Shown piece after piece: positions 13,735-20,911 of a stretch of DNA of 31,908 nucleotides. Within the stretch, counting starts at the first letter, position 1. Every line of letters starts with the position of its first letter. A program made the position numbers and the translations under genes. Source of the DNA: a virus; the IMG/VR virus record IMGVR_UViG_3300048023_000208, positions 1 through 31,908 of that record. One strand, given 5' to 3'. The notes under the pieces are model-generated. The model was not told the origin of the DNA and did not search any database. It saw nothing but the letters and a program-made list of their open reading frames with translations.

Positions 13735-14940
13735 AATAGTATACGCACCTTTTGTGCGATTTACTAGAACGTACTGAGCAGCGTAGCGAATGGCATCGAT
13801 ACAGTGATTCCATTTGTCTACAGGTTTTGTCTGTCCTTTAGTAGCCCATACATAGTTATTAAGCTCCTTAATGAGTTCTGTAGAGTCAGGATCAACAATA
13901 AGGTCATAGTCCTGGAGTAGTGCTATTCCTGATAATATAGACCCACTGCGTTTAACGGTCGGAGTAATATTACACCCCTTAAGTTTAATCTCCTTGATCA
14001 GTCGTGGTTCTGCAGAGTCCGACACTATAAGGTGCGGACCTGCATACCTTATATTGTAATCAGCGATTTGAGTTGTGGACATTCCTGTTTTAGCATACAT
14101 TACCTTGAGGAATATCCGCTTGTTACCTTTATCGATAGCCAGCTTCACAAGTGTAGTAGGGTCAACAGAGAAACCGAAATCCTGTCCGAATATGGTTTCA
14201 TAGTTATCATTAAACTCTCCTACTCTCCAATTAGTAAAGATTACACCTTCTTGCTTTTCCATCCACCCACCAAGTATTTGGTGTGTGTACTTCTCAGGTC
14301 TACGTCTTCTAATCTCTGCTATCTGATTTAGAAACGATTGCGATAGGTTATCAGTATTATCAAGATAGGTAGTGTGTATATAGGTAATTCCATTTTGTAT
14401 ACCATTGAATCCTTCGGGGATATCTCTATTCGCATAGAAACGTCCCCATATCCAATGCTCCTTAGTGGTTGGGTTAAGTATTAAGATTACCCTATTAGGT
14501 TTAGTTTTCACCCTAACTGATTGGTCAATCTTATCGAAGGTATCTTCGTCTGTCAGCTCTTCAGCTTCATCCAGGACAAAGGTGGTTATTGCGTTTAACG
14601 ATTTCAGTGATGCCGTTTGGTTTCCTGAGGCGGTTCTAATCCCTTTAAATAATATGGAAGACCCTGTCTTAATATTTGTTATCTCGTCTTTCGTTATGCG
14701 AAAGTCCTCGACAACACCCATAAGCTCTAACTTCTCTAAGAACTCAGGAATAATAGACGATGATGCAGAGGTCATAGTATATCGTGTAAACAGTATCTTA
14801 TGCCCCTTCTCGTATGTTAGTAGCAATAAGAACACATTGACGGCAAAAGACTTACCAGAACCTCGCCCTCCTGTTGTAATGAAGTAACGTGACTCGTTAC
14901 CAAATGCTTTGTACTTAGGATTCAGATTCGGTACTTTCAT
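13729..14940 (-). CDS. terL: Terminase large subunit
   Basis: This is the motor ATPase and nuclease that packages DNA into the prohead. Over 403 residues: Walker A GGRGSGKS at 24-31, Walker B with catalytic glutamate in FVLDEAEE at 121-128, and a C-terminal RNase H-like nuclease with likely metal ligands D254 (FGQDFGF), D308 (IVSDSAE) and D382 (NHCIDAIRYA). It belongs to the Terminase_3 (PBSX-like) type. The start overlaps the end of the preceding small-subunit gene by 26 bases. Two copies of the 14-bp repeat core lie inside the gene (13945-13958 and near 14588), and its stop codon sits in a third. Confidence 0.93.
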   Translation of the reverse strand: MKVPNLNPKYKAFGNESRYFITTGGRGSGKSFAVNVFLLLLTYEKGHKILFTRYTMTSASSSIIPEFLEKLELMGVVEDFRITKDEITNIKTGSSILFKGIRTASGNQTASLKSLNAITTFVLDEAEELTDEDTFDKIDQSVRVKTKPNRVILILNPTTKEHWIWGRFYANRDIPEGFNGIQNGITYIHTTYLDNTDNLSQSFLNQIAEIRRRRPEKYTHQILGGWMEKQEGVIFTNWRVGEFNDNYETIFGQDFGFSVDPTTLVKLAIDKGNKRIFLKVMYAKTGMSTTQIADYNIRYAGPHLIVSDSAEPRLIKEIKLKGCNITPTVKRSGSILSGIALLQDYDLIVDPDSTELIKELNNYVWATKGQTKPVDKWNHCIDAIRYAAQYVLVNRTKGAYTIR

Positions 14941-15334
14941 CTTCTTCAGGTGTTATATCGATTACGTCTTCTATTTTTTTTGGTGGTTCAGAGCCTGGGA
15001 ATATATTTACAATAGAGAAGTCTATGTTCTTAGCTTGGCTAAGTGCATCAGGATTATCCATTGCTTTACCGTATATATACTCAATAACCATCTTGCGGTC
15101 ATATTGCGAGTTCTCTGCCTTCTCCGCAACCATCTTCCAGAAGTTAGCCTCAGACCCATAAACCTCCTCTATCGCATTGGTGGCAAGCAGTTTTGACCTG
15201 TTCTTCTTAGCCTTGTTTAGATTAGCAGGAGTAGCCATAGTCTTACGGACAAGTGCATCGCCACGCTTTGCACCGTTGCCCTTCCGACCATCGGTCTTCT
15301 TCATATATTTACGTTCACCTTTCTGCCTTGGCAT
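14915..15334 (-). CDS. terS: Putative terminase small subunit
   Basis: A 139-residue protein whose end overlaps the large-subunit start. I choose the ATG at 15332-15334 (MPRQKGERKYMKKTDGRKGN); an upstream ATG at 15364 is in frame but deeper in the preceding gene. The N-terminus is strongly basic and fit for DNA binding, the middle is helical (SEANFWKMVAEKAENSQYDR), and the C-terminus is acidic (DVIDITPEEDESTESES), as in small terminases that contact the large subunit. The call relies on position and general features, not on a clear domain match. Confidence 0.6.
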   Translation of the reverse strand: MPRQKGERKYMKKTDGRKGNGAKRGDALVRKTMATPANLNKAKKNRSKLLATNAIEEVYGSEANFWKMVAEKAENSQYDRKMVIEYIYGKAMDNPDALSQAKNIDFSIVNIFPGSEPPKKIEDVIDITPEEDESTESES

Positions 15335-15569
15335 ATATCTTATCGTATAATTCCCATATAGCATTGTACCATTCGCTTTTGCTATACAGCTTCTCTCCTA
15401 ATTTCTTCTGCCCTTTGTAATCTATCTCCAATCTATATTCCGTTCCTTCTGGAATAGGATATATCTTGTAGCCATTATTCAGGCAGTAACTCTGCGCTTC
15501 TAGATTTCTAGAAGGCGGTAACAGTTTCGTAAGAGCCAATAATCTGCGCTCCCTGGTTTTTTGGCTCAA
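15315..15569 (-). CDS. Unknown small phage protein (up to 84 aa)
   Basis: The conserved-looking part is NNGYKIYPIPEGTEYRLEID followed by SKSEWYNAIWELYDKIY, a pattern I associate with a frequent small Bacteroidetes phage family of unknown function. No in-frame ATG exists; the longest form uses a TTG at 15569 and overlaps the upstream gene by 62 bases, so the true start may be a later non-ATG codon. It ends within the start region of the terminase small subunit. Treat the 5' end as uncertain. Confidence 0.5.
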   Translation of the reverse strand: MSQKTRERRLLALTKLLPPSRNLEAQSYCLNNGYKIYPIPEGTEYRLEIDYKGQKKLGEKLYSKSEWYNAIWELYDKIYAKAER

Positions 15570-16083
15570 TCTTAAATCCTTTTAGCATTGTTATTATTCT
15601 GAACTCAGCAGTCTCTATTTTGTCTGTTGGTACTTGGTTTACCAAATCTACAAGTAGCTCAACCTCTTGACGATACGGTTTAGCTTCCTTTAATTGTAAC
15701 TGAAGTTCTGTTATTTTGTTTTTCAGATTATCAATGGTAAGGTCTCTTTCATCCATAGATGTGTACACATCGCCTAAACTATTGAACACCTCAACGCACT
15801 TATCGTACATCTTTTTATTTAGTGGAGATTTAAGTATATCTGCTTTAAAGTTTCTAAGCGAATAAAGTACAGTGGCGTGGTTCTTTTTAAGAACAACACC
15901 TATGTAGGACTTAGCACCCCTACTCATTCCGTTCTTCTTTAGGTAGTCGTAAACTATCTTACAGAATATGGAACGAGCCATAACGTTCTTATGGTCTCTT
16001 ACAGGACTCATTATATCTCTACCTGTTACTGTCGATACTATCTGATTTATTCTTTGCACTTCTTGTGCTATCTCGTTATTCAT
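15508..16083 (-). CDS. DnaA domain IV-like DNA-binding protein
   Basis: A 191-residue protein. Residues about 16-80 match the DNA-binding domain IV of the DnaA initiator: an entry helix (NQIVSTVTGRDIMS), the helix with MARSIFCKIVYDYL, the SYIG helix-turn-helix entrance at 59-62 and HATVLYSL at 69-76, where DnaA has DHTTVLHA. The AAA+ ATPase domain of DnaA is absent. The rest is a probable coiled coil (DNLKNKITELQLQLKEAKPY) and a C-terminal region of unknown fold. This suggests a protein that recognises DnaA-box-like sites without ATP-driven remodelling. Candidate targets in this genome are the TTAAACGCARTRGG repeats (inference). Confidence 0.65.
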   Translation of the reverse strand: MNNEIAQEVQRINQIVSTVTGRDIMSPVRDHKNVMARSIFCKIVYDYLKKNGMSRGAKSYIGVVLKKNHATVLYSLRNFKADILKSPLNKKMYDKCVEVFNSLGDVYTSMDERDLTIDNLKNKITELQLQLKEAKPYRQEVELLVDLVNQVPTDKIETAEFRIITMLKGFKIEPKNQGAQIIGSYETVTAF

Positions 16084-16361
16084 ATGTTGTCTTCGTTTAA
16101 ATATATTTGAACTGTTAATGTTGTAGCTAACTCACAGGCTAAAAGTATTCCCTCGCATTCTTCATACCCCTCTAGCTCTTCAAACAGGTCTAGGCTGTTA
16201 TATATCTCATATAAAGGTATTCCAGCTATTATATCGTTGCAAGTAAGGATAAAGAACTCTTTTACTACAGGAGTCCTAAAATCCCACTCCCTCAATATAG
16301 TTCCCAATTGCCTCGCTAACCTTCTCGTAACCTTGCTGTATATCATCGGGGGTTGCATCAT
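16080..16361 (-). CDS. Unknown small protein (up to 93 aa)
   Basis: Starts MMQPPMIYSKVTRRLARQLG if the first ATG is used, overlapping the upstream nuclease gene by 86 bases; a TTG inside (near ILREW) would shorten the overlap. The C-terminal part is acidic and hydrophobic (FEELEGYEECEGILLACELA). No motif is recognised. The stop overlaps the ATG of the DnaA-like gene (16080-16083, ATGA), supporting it as a real cistron. The start is uncertain. Confidence 0.5.
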   Translation of the reverse strand: MMQPPMIYSKVTRRLARQLGTILREWDFRTPVVKEFFILTCNDIIAGIPLYEIYNSLDLFEELEGYEECEGILLACELATTLTVQIYLNEDNI

Positions 16362-17019
16362 AAGTTTTAACCTTTAGTGTTCGTTTGTCTACAATAACAA
16401 AGGTAAAGCTTTTTTTCTTAAATATCGTCATATAAATGTATGCTTGTGCATCATAATTATATAAGTCCATATTATATTGCCAAGAATCGATGTCAGATGT
16501 GGTCTTAAGGTCCACAATCCTATCATCTCTTAAACAGTCTGCCTTGGCTCTGAAGGGGATTCCTTGAACGTATCCGATTCCTGGTGTTTCATATTCTCCT
16601 CCTGTAAATAAGTCATTTGCTGTTGGGTTGTCCAGAACAGCATCAACAATGCCTTCTGCCCATACTTTCTCCTTAGATAACATAATCTCTTTACCTTCCA
16701 ACGAAGGGTCTTTAACAGCTTCTTTGTAGCCTTTATTACGCCTAGTAGCCACATCAACAAAATGGTAGTAATCATCTATCTTGTCTTTTTCTAATAGTGA
16801 AACGTGAATTAGCCTACCCTCTCTGAGTGGCTTCATATTACTGTCTAGGGGTTCAGTGCTACCTAAGTAACTGTCTATACCTTCTAGCAGCTTCTTACAC
16901 GATGAAGAGGACAGGCAAGCCTTATTAAGGTAGCCATAATAGAACTCGTTATCGTACATCTTTTCGACTAGGTCATCTACAGCCCAATCAGTTCCGTCAA
17001 GTAGTTTTATCGTCTCCAT
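16276..17019 (-). CDS. RecE/exonuclease VIII-like PD-(D/E)XK nuclease
   Basis: A 247-residue nuclease probably resecting double-stranded DNA for recombination. Motifs seen: EGRLIHVSLLE with H72, a glutamate near 142 (GEYETPG), then FRAKADCL with D161 and RIVDLKTTSD with D170 and K172, the core of the PD-(D/E)XK fold, and the helix YDAQAYIY with Q192 and Y196. This order matches RecE C-terminal and DUF3799-type phage exonucleases. Its likely partner is the Erf-type annealing protein at 20912-21481, which lies several genes upstream rather than next to it. Confidence 0.75.
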   Translation of the reverse strand: METIKLLDGTDWAVDDLVEKMYDNEFYYGYLNKACLSSSSCKKLLEGIDSYLGSTEPLDSNMKPLREGRLIHVSLLEKDKIDDYYHFVDVATRRNKGYKEAVKDPSLEGKEIMLSKEKVWAEGIVDAVLDNPTANDLFTGGEYETPGIGYVQGIPFRAKADCLRDDRIVDLKTTSDIDSWQYNMDLYNYDAQAYIYMTIFKKKSFTFVIVDKRTLKVKTYDATPDDIQQGYEKVSEAIGNYIEGVGF

Positions 17020-17134
17020 CTTTTTCTTCTTTAGTGATTATTTGATGTAGGTACATACACATCTCTTGGAGCTGCGCAACGTTCTTTTCTAGTTGCTTTA
17101 TCTGTTGAGCTTGACTCAGTCTTTTCTTATTCAT
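16997..17134 (-). CDS. Small coiled-coil protein (45 aa)
   Basis: A 45-codon gene from the ATG at 17132-17134 to TGA at 16997-16999. The peptide (RLSQAQQIKQLEKNVAQLQE and onward to MCMYLHQIITKEEKDGDD) shows heptad-like spacing of hydrophobic residues and a charged C-terminus, typical of a short coiled coil. Its stop overlaps the start of the nuclease gene (17019) by 23 bases. No specific function can be given. It could be a regulatory partner of a neighbouring protein. Confidence 0.55.
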   Translation of the reverse strand: MNKKRLSQAQQIKQLEKNVAQLQEMCMYLHQIITKEEKDGDDKTT

Positions 17135-17197
17135 ATCTTATACTTTATGCCCTACTAACAAGGTTGCAATAAACATCCCCATATTTATAACTTGCTT

Positions 17198-17347
17198 TCA
17201 GGCATTTTTATAATCTCTTATTACTAATTCTACATAAAAAACAATAAAGTCAATTACAATCGAATTATACTGCTCATTGAAAGATGTGAAGTATATTCCA
17301 AATCCCCAATGACTTTGACACTTATATCTTCCTGCTTTTATTTTCAT
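17198..17347 (-). CDS. Small protein, unknown (49 aa)
   Basis: A 49-codon gene whose ATG (17345-17347) overlaps the upstream stop as ATGA. The sequence (MKIKAGRYKCQSHWGFGIYF, then a segment with EQYNSIVIDFIVFYVELV) has aromatic strands and a hydrophobic, strand-like second half; it is too polar for a clear membrane helix. No motif is recognised. Coupling to the preceding gene is the main support. The 60 bases after it contain only a 14-codon frame, which I do not call. Confidence 0.5.
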   Translation of the reverse strand: MKIKAGRYKCQSHWGFGIYFTSFNEQYNSIVIDFIVFYVELVIRDYKNA

Positions 17348-17697
17348 TTTACTCTTGCGTTTTCTATTTCCTTTTGTAAGTTAGCTAATGCCCTCCAAGC
17401 TACTTTAGCTGAATGGCGTACACCATCTGTATCTATTGTCCCTGCATCGATGAGGTGACGCATTAAAGCGTCTAACTCATCTCCAGATTTGCTTCTATCC
17501 CAATGCAATGGTGTACCAGGGTTATGTTGCTCATTACCTGCATAACTGCACCTAGCAACCTCTTTGATTGCGTCAGGGAAGTATTTTATCACACCTGAAT
17601 AAACAGGTATTTGTTTTCTGTTTTCTTTCGGAGGGTTTACATATTCGCTATAAGAGCTTGTGTATCCGCCTCCGTAAAATGGTTTATCCTTACTCAT
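17344..17697 (-). CDS. dATP/dGTP diphosphohydrolase-type protein (DUF5664-like)
   Basis: A 117-residue protein. The block VARCSYAGNEQHNPGTPLHW, then DRSKSGDELDALMRHLIDAG and VRHSAKVAWRALANLQKE, is the signature of the family annotated as dATP/dGTP diphosphohydrolase N-terminal domain. The acidic residues in DELDALMRHL and the His-rich stretches are typical nucleotide- and metal-binding positions of all-alpha NTP pyrophosphohydrolases. It probably shapes dNTP pools during replication. In some phages with 2-aminoadenine DNA a related enzyme works with PurZ; no PurZ-like gene is seen here, so that role should not be assumed. Starts at the ATG at 17695-17697, overlapping the upstream gene's stop. 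Confidence 0.7.
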   Translation of the reverse strand: MSKDKPFYGGGYTSSYSEYVNPPKENRKQIPVYSGVIKYFPDAIKEVARCSYAGNEQHNPGTPLHWDRSKSGDELDALMRHLIDAGTIDTDGVRHSAKVAWRALANLQKEIENARVK

Positions 17698-18089
17698 AAC
17701 TTAATTGCTAAATCTGTATGTAAATATGCCACTTCCTTTTCTACTCTAGCCCCATTAGCGAACTGAGTAGTAGCTGGATTTCTTCTGTTGACTTCCCACT
17801 CAGGCGAAATGCATAATAGATTATATGCGAATACACCCATAGGAGTACTACAAATATAAATAGGAATGTCAAGATGAGCCTCGCAGGTGTCCATAAGGGC
17901 TTGATATTTTTTTCTTTCGATAAGTAACGTCTCATAGTGTGTCTTTCTACATTTTAGTTCTACTCGGTGTCTTGTTAATGGTGAATAGCAATCCCACCTA
18001 CTCATTTGCTTTCTAGCCTTCACTAGGTCAGGATACGTACTATGTTTAAGAAAGTCGAATAAATCGTCCTCTTTATTTATAGGTTTCAT
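17694..18089 (-). CDS. Putative PD-(D/E)XK-fold nuclease (131 aa)
   Basis: The core RWDCYSPLTRHRVELKCR gives a D (residue 33) followed by an ELK motif (44-46), the spacing expected of a small PD-(D/E)XK nuclease. It is followed by a helix with LLIERKKYQALMD and a strand (IPIYICSTPMGVFAYNL), as in phage-encoded VRR-NUC or restriction-like proteins. Similar small proteins occur in Bacteroidetes phage replication regions. The catalytic call is from the motif only. The start overlaps the upstream gene by 17 bases, and the stop overlaps the diphosphohydrolase-type gene. Confidence 0.6.
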   Translation of the reverse strand: MKPINKEDDLFDFLKHSTYPDLVKARKQMSRWDCYSPLTRHRVELKCRKTHYETLLIERKKYQALMDTCEAHLDIPIYICSTPMGVFAYNLLCISPEWEVNRRNPATTQFANGARVEKEVAYLHTDLAIKL

Positions 18090-18492
18090 ATAGTGACTTT
18101 AAGGGTTTGTACACATTATCTATAAAGCAAGAAGAACATCCTGTAGACCTTCTTTTTTCTTTAAACACTCTATTATATATCTTTACCATTGTTCTGTTTT
18201 CGTTAACAGATATCTTACTAGAGCCTCTTTCTATTATACGCTTAACGAAGTTATATTCAGTTTCGGTAAAACACTCAGGCTTCTTATACCTAAATTTTTT
18301 ATTCAGAACCTCCCTACGCTCATCACACCCACAATCTTCTCCAGCTAAAAACTTAACAGCTTTCTTTATTCCTGTGGCTGTAGTAATCTTTTCTATCGTA
18401 TCTCCCAAGCCCTTTGGAGCAGAGTCATATTTAGCCTTCCACTCTTTGTATGCTTTGGTTCGTTTATCTTTTGGTGCTTCTGGTGTATTCAT
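18073..18492 (-). CDS. Conserved Bacteroidetes phage protein with CGC and CxxC motifs
   Basis: A 139-residue protein. The segment GLGDTIEKITTATGIKKAVK, followed by AGEDCGCDERREVLNKKF, is a recurrent signature in flavobacterial phages; function unknown. Cysteines at CGC in the first half and STGCSSCF near the C-terminus could together bind zinc. The protein is basic and helical. It lies directly downstream of the sigma factor in the same operon, coupled through a 46-residue gene by ATGA overlaps, so a role in transcription or replication control is possible but unproven. Confidence 0.6.
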   Translation of the reverse strand: MNTPEAPKDKRTKAYKEWKAKYDSAPKGLGDTIEKITTATGIKKAVKFLAGEDCGCDERREVLNKKFRYKKPECFTETEYNFVKRIIERGSSKISVNENRTMVKIYNRVFKEKRRSTGCSSCFIDNVYKPLKSLYETYK

Positions 18493-18629
18493 TTTGCTTT
18501 AATTAAAGACCTATCAATGTAAGATGATTTTCTGTTAGTCCTACTATAATAGTATGTACTCTGGAAATCTGTCGTAGGGATAAATTTTAACCCCTTATTT
18601 ATTTCTGCTTTTGTCTTTCTTCGTTTCAT
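18489..18629 (-). CDS. Small basic protein (46 aa) coupled to the sigma factor
   Basis: A 46-codon gene overlapping the sigma factor stop (ATGA at 18626-18629) and the next gene's ATG (18489-18492, again ATGA). The peptide MKRRKTKAEINKGLKFIPTT, then FQSTYYYSRTNRKSSYIDRS, is basic with many Ser, Tyr and Arg residues, suggesting nucleic-acid contact or a disordered binding peptide. Being locked between two larger genes by four-base overlaps is good evidence of translation. No known family was recognised. Confidence 0.6.
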   Translation of the reverse strand: MKRRKTKAEINKGLKFIPTTDFQSTYYYSRTNRKSSYIDRSLIKAK

Positions 18630-19204
18630 ATCTTATCGTAATCTTCGTTAAAAAAGTCTTCTATATCCTCTCCGAACTTTTCTTCAATAATCTTTTTGTA
18701 GTTCTTGCAAGAGTTATATATACTCGTAAGTGATATTTTTGTATCCTTAGCAATATCCCTAAGAGAGTTATCAGTAAGGAAGTATAATTTAAATAGCTTC
18801 TCGTCGTACCAATGCCAGGTTGAAACTTCTTTATATATGGCTTCAGATATTTTATGGTATGCCTCCTCCATAAGGTCATCTGTCTCTGTGTCTTCTGGAA
18901 GTGTAGCGAACTTAGCAACAACAGTTTCATCTGAGTCTTTAGTGTAATAGCTTTTATATTCTTCAAAGCTACTGTTGTTATTGTTTTTATCCTTTTTATA
19001 ATCATAAAACAAATTCCTTAATGTTATGTACACAAAGAACGAATTAACTTCATCGTTCTTCATTATCCTTTCTGGATTATCAATATACCTGTTTAGCCTA
19101 AGATACATATCTTGCACTAAATCTTTAGCGAGATTTTTATCTCTGCATATTGACATCGCCATAGACATCCACTCGCTATGCTTCTTCGTCAGTATCTCTA
19201 ACAT
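18626..19204 (-). CDS. Phage-encoded ECF-like RNA polymerase sigma factor
   Basis: A 192-residue protein with a sigma-70 region 2 at about 8-70 (KNLAKDLVQDMYLRLNRYID, then FFVYITLRNLFYDYKK) and a region 4 helix-turn-helix at about 145-175 (NSLRDIAKDTKISLTSIYNS). The low-complexity acidic linker between them replaces region 3, as in extracytoplasmic-function sigma factors. It should redirect host RNA polymerase to phage promoters, likely for later genes. Its targets are not obvious; the promoters recognised here match the host consensus. The start ATG at 19202-19204 lies inside the end of a small membrane-protein gene. Confidence 0.75.
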   Translation of the reverse strand: MLEILTKKHSEWMSMAMSICRDKNLAKDLVQDMYLRLNRYIDNPERIMKNDEVNSFFVYITLRNLFYDYKKDKNNNNSSFEEYKSYYTKDSDETVVAKFATLPEDTETDDLMEEAYHKISEAIYKEVSTWHWYDEKLFKLYFLTDNSLRDIAKDTKISLTSIYNSCKNYKKIIEEKFGEDIEDFFNEDYDKI

Positions 19205-19340
19205 AAATAAGGCTTATTCCAAAAACAAAAAAGAGGAACTGAAACATAATATAGTCTCCTTCCTCGCCATCCAAGTTTGAGTCTTTTACATTTAACCCAA
19301 TCGCTATCCCGTATATGGGAAAAAATGATACTCCAAACAT
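19176..19340 (-). CDS. Small membrane protein (54 aa)
   Basis: A 54-codon gene between the resolvase and the sigma factor, ATG 19338-19340, overlapping the sigma start by 29 bases. Two hydrophobic stretches (MFGVSFFPIYGIAIGL and MFQFLFFVFGISLIYV) flank an acidic loop (KDSNLDGEEGDY), predicting a two-helix membrane hairpin. Similar short membrane proteins are frequent in Bacteroidetes phage replication operons; function unknown. It lies 4 bases after the resolvase stop. Confidence 0.6.
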   Translation of the reverse strand: MFGVSFFPIYGIAIGLNVKDSNLDGEEGDYIMFQFLFFVFGISLIYVRDTDEEA

Positions 19341-19344
19341 ATTG

Positions 19345-19761
19345 CTAATATAGTAATTTAATTTTAATATAATTGTCTTTACCGTAGAATTTTCTTAAGT
19401 CTTTTACCTCTACGATATTTTGGTCCTGCTCAAACACAATACCCTCCAAAGCATCTATAAATGCTTTGTTCAGGTTATCTAATAAGTCAGGCTTAGTAGT
19501 CTTTATAAGCCCTTCCTGTCTGCGTTTAAGAGCTGTAGACTTAGGGAACTGGAAACAATAATGCAGATACTCTACTATAATGGGTGTACCTGCTCTTATT
19601 ATCTCAAAGTCTTTTGGTAGTTGGCCTGAAAGTTCCCAAGCTACGTCCTTCTTGAAGTCTAGTATCTTCTTGGGTGTAAAAGCAACTCCACTCCTGCTCA
19701 TTCTAAATGATTGGTGCGGTGTTGGTTTTAGGTTAAAATGGAGTATCAATTCTGAGTACAT
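19345..19761 (-). CDS. rusA: RusA-type Holliday junction resolvase
   Basis: A 138-residue protein matching RusA, a metal-dependent endonuclease that cuts Holliday junctions during phage recombination or before packaging. The diagnostic part is TTKPDLLDNLNKAFIDALEG, containing D92, D95 and D103, followed by EQDQNIVEVKDLRKFYG with D113; these are the acidic positions of the RusA active site. Length is normal for the family. The start overlaps the end of the RecA-fold ATPase gene by 29 bases, consistent with a shared operon of recombination genes. A weak copy of the 14-bp repeat core lies inside the gene near 19519. Confidence 0.8.
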   Translation of the reverse strand: MYSELILHFNLKPTPHQSFRMSRSGVAFTPKKILDFKKDVAWELSGQLPKDFEIIRAGTPIIVEYLHYCFQFPKSTALKRRQEGLIKTTKPDLLDNLNKAFIDALEGIVFEQDQNIVEVKDLRKFYGKDNYIKIKLLY

Positions 19762-20551
19762 CGTCTATCTTATCAATTATTTTAGGTATCCCCTCTCTAT
19801 CTACTTCAAAGCTAAAGTCCTCAAAGGGGTAGGACCTACTTCGTTTACATTTTACGTCAACGATATTGTCATCGTCTTCCCTTACCTTTAATTGAATCTG
19901 TGTCTCTGTCTTTTTCTCCAGGAATGAACCTAAATGTCCTGTTGGCTTGTCACTATTGAAGTTGCTGTGAATAACTACTATAATATGTACGTTATGCTTC
20001 TCGGTCCACCTCATTATCTTTTGTACGATTTCGTTGGACTCTCTTATGTCGTTTACGTCTATCACTAAATCAGCAATACCGTCTATGATCATTACACCAA
20101 CATCTTCTCCGCATAAGTCTAAATACAAGTCTATAAACTCAAGCCTATTTTTAGTGGAGAAGGTTCTAAGGCCGTAAGTATCGTACTCTAAGCCATTGTA
20201 TCCTGACATATCAAGAACTCTCTTAAACACTCTCTGAGCGTGTGGCGCACCTTGTTCAGTGTCAAAGTGTACCAATCTTTTACCGTCTCTGTGTCCTCTT
20301 ATGTTGCCTGTGTACTTAGTGGTGTCTGTTAAATATGCTCCTGCAAGCATAGATATGAAGAATGTCTTTTTACTCTTTGGAGGTGCTTGTACGAAACTAA
20401 AGTTGCCGTAAGTGCCTATTGGCGTGTGGTATGTTTTATCCTTGGTTCTATATTCACCATAGCTAATTGCTATAGGTGGATACTCGACCTCTTTATATGG
20501 GTCTATGTATGCTAATTTTCTAAGTTGTTCGAATCTCTGTTGTGGTGTCAT
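19733..20551 (-). CDS. RecA-fold (AAA_25/RepA-like) ATPase
   Basis: A 272-residue ATPase of the RecA/DnaB superfamily, probably acting in phage DNA replication as a helicase or helicase-loader-like motor. Walker A is the unusual APPKSKKTFF (56-65), where the usual glycines are replaced; this variant is known in AAA_25 proteins. HFDTEQ (95-100) and the Walker B GVMIIDGIAD with D157 follow, then IIVVIHSNFN and the GSFLEKKTETQI stretch. It follows a strong terminator (20570-20598) by about 20 bases, with no promoter seen between, so read-through or translation of partial transcripts is likely. Its downstream neighbour is RusA. Confidence 0.7.
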   Translation of the reverse strand: MTPQQRFEQLRKLAYIDPYKEVEYPPIAISYGEYRTKDKTYHTPIGTYGNFSFVQAPPKSKKTFFISMLAGAYLTDTTKYTGNIRGHRDGKRLVHFDTEQGAPHAQRVFKRVLDMSGYNGLEYDTYGLRTFSTKNRLEFIDLYLDLCGEDVGVMIIDGIADLVIDVNDIRESNEIVQKIMRWTEKHNVHIIVVIHSNFNSDKPTGHLGSFLEKKTETQIQLKVREDDDNIVDVKCKRSRSYPFEDFSFEVDREGIPKIIDKIDDVLRIDTPF

Positions 20552-20569
20552 CTCTTGGTATTAATGGTT

Positions 20570-20598
20570 AAAAAAGGGTGGCTATTACACCACCCTTT
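20570..20598 (-). terminator. Rho-independent terminator after the SSB-like gene
   Basis: Minus strand: AAAGGGTGG (20590-20598) pairs with CCACCCTTT (20573-20581) around an 8-base loop, followed by a run of T's. It is a perfect 9-bp stem. It separates the Erf/SSB-like pair from the ATPase operon. Confidence 0.85.
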
Positions 20599-20620
20599 CG
20601 GACAAACAAAAGAGACAACA

Positions 20621-20905
20621 CTAGAACTCTAAACTAGAGTCAAGGGTTTCGGTTTCAGCAGGGGCTAACTCCTTTGCTGATTTAATAATACCATCAGTCC
20701 AGACAACTTTGCCGTTACCGATATAGGCTTTTTTAGTTTTAGCATCACGCTCCTCTTTTGATTGAGCGTAGAATACAGAGGCATTTTGCCCGTATTGAGA
20801 CAACTCATCACGAGTTGCAACTACTAAGTTAAGGTATTGACCTTTATATAATTTACTTTTATCGATTTTCTTTACATCGATTGAGATTTCAGTTAATGCT
20901 GCCAT
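20621..20905 (-). CDS. Putative single-strand DNA-binding protein (94 aa)
   Basis: The segment YKGQYLNLVVATRDELSQYG followed by QSKEERDAKTKKAYIGNGKV resembles small Bacteroidetes proteins found beside Erf and RecT genes. The short acidic C-terminus ETETLDSSLEF ends in Phe, reminiscent of the SSB tip that recruits partner proteins. It is about half the size of bacterial SSB. Placement 6 bases after Erf and before a terminator gives a two-gene annealing cassette. The SSB assignment is an inference from these features. Confidence 0.5.
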   Translation of the reverse strand: MAALTEISIDVKKIDKSKLYKGQYLNLVVATRDELSQYGQNASVFYAQSKEERDAKTKKAYIGNGKVVWTDGIIKSAKELAPAETETLDSSLEF

Positions 20906-20911
20906 ATCTAT

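Noticed and set aside
14032-14887. Plus-strand open frames of 99 and 140 codons opposite the terminase gene
   Set aside because: They are antisense to motifs that are certain on the minus strand (Walker A/B, nuclease aspartates).
16530-16775. 81-codon alternative minus-strand frame inside the RecE-like nuclease gene
   Set aside because: It is a shifted frame of a gene with clear nuclease motifs.
17138-17182. 14-codon frame MGMFIATLLVGHKV
   Set aside because: Hydrophobic and plausible as a membrane peptide or the end of a decayed gene, but too short to support.
18661-19005. 114-codon alternative frame inside the sigma factor gene
   Set aside because: Lys/Thr/Ile-rich, shadow-like sequence; the sigma region 2 and 4 motifs are in the other frame.
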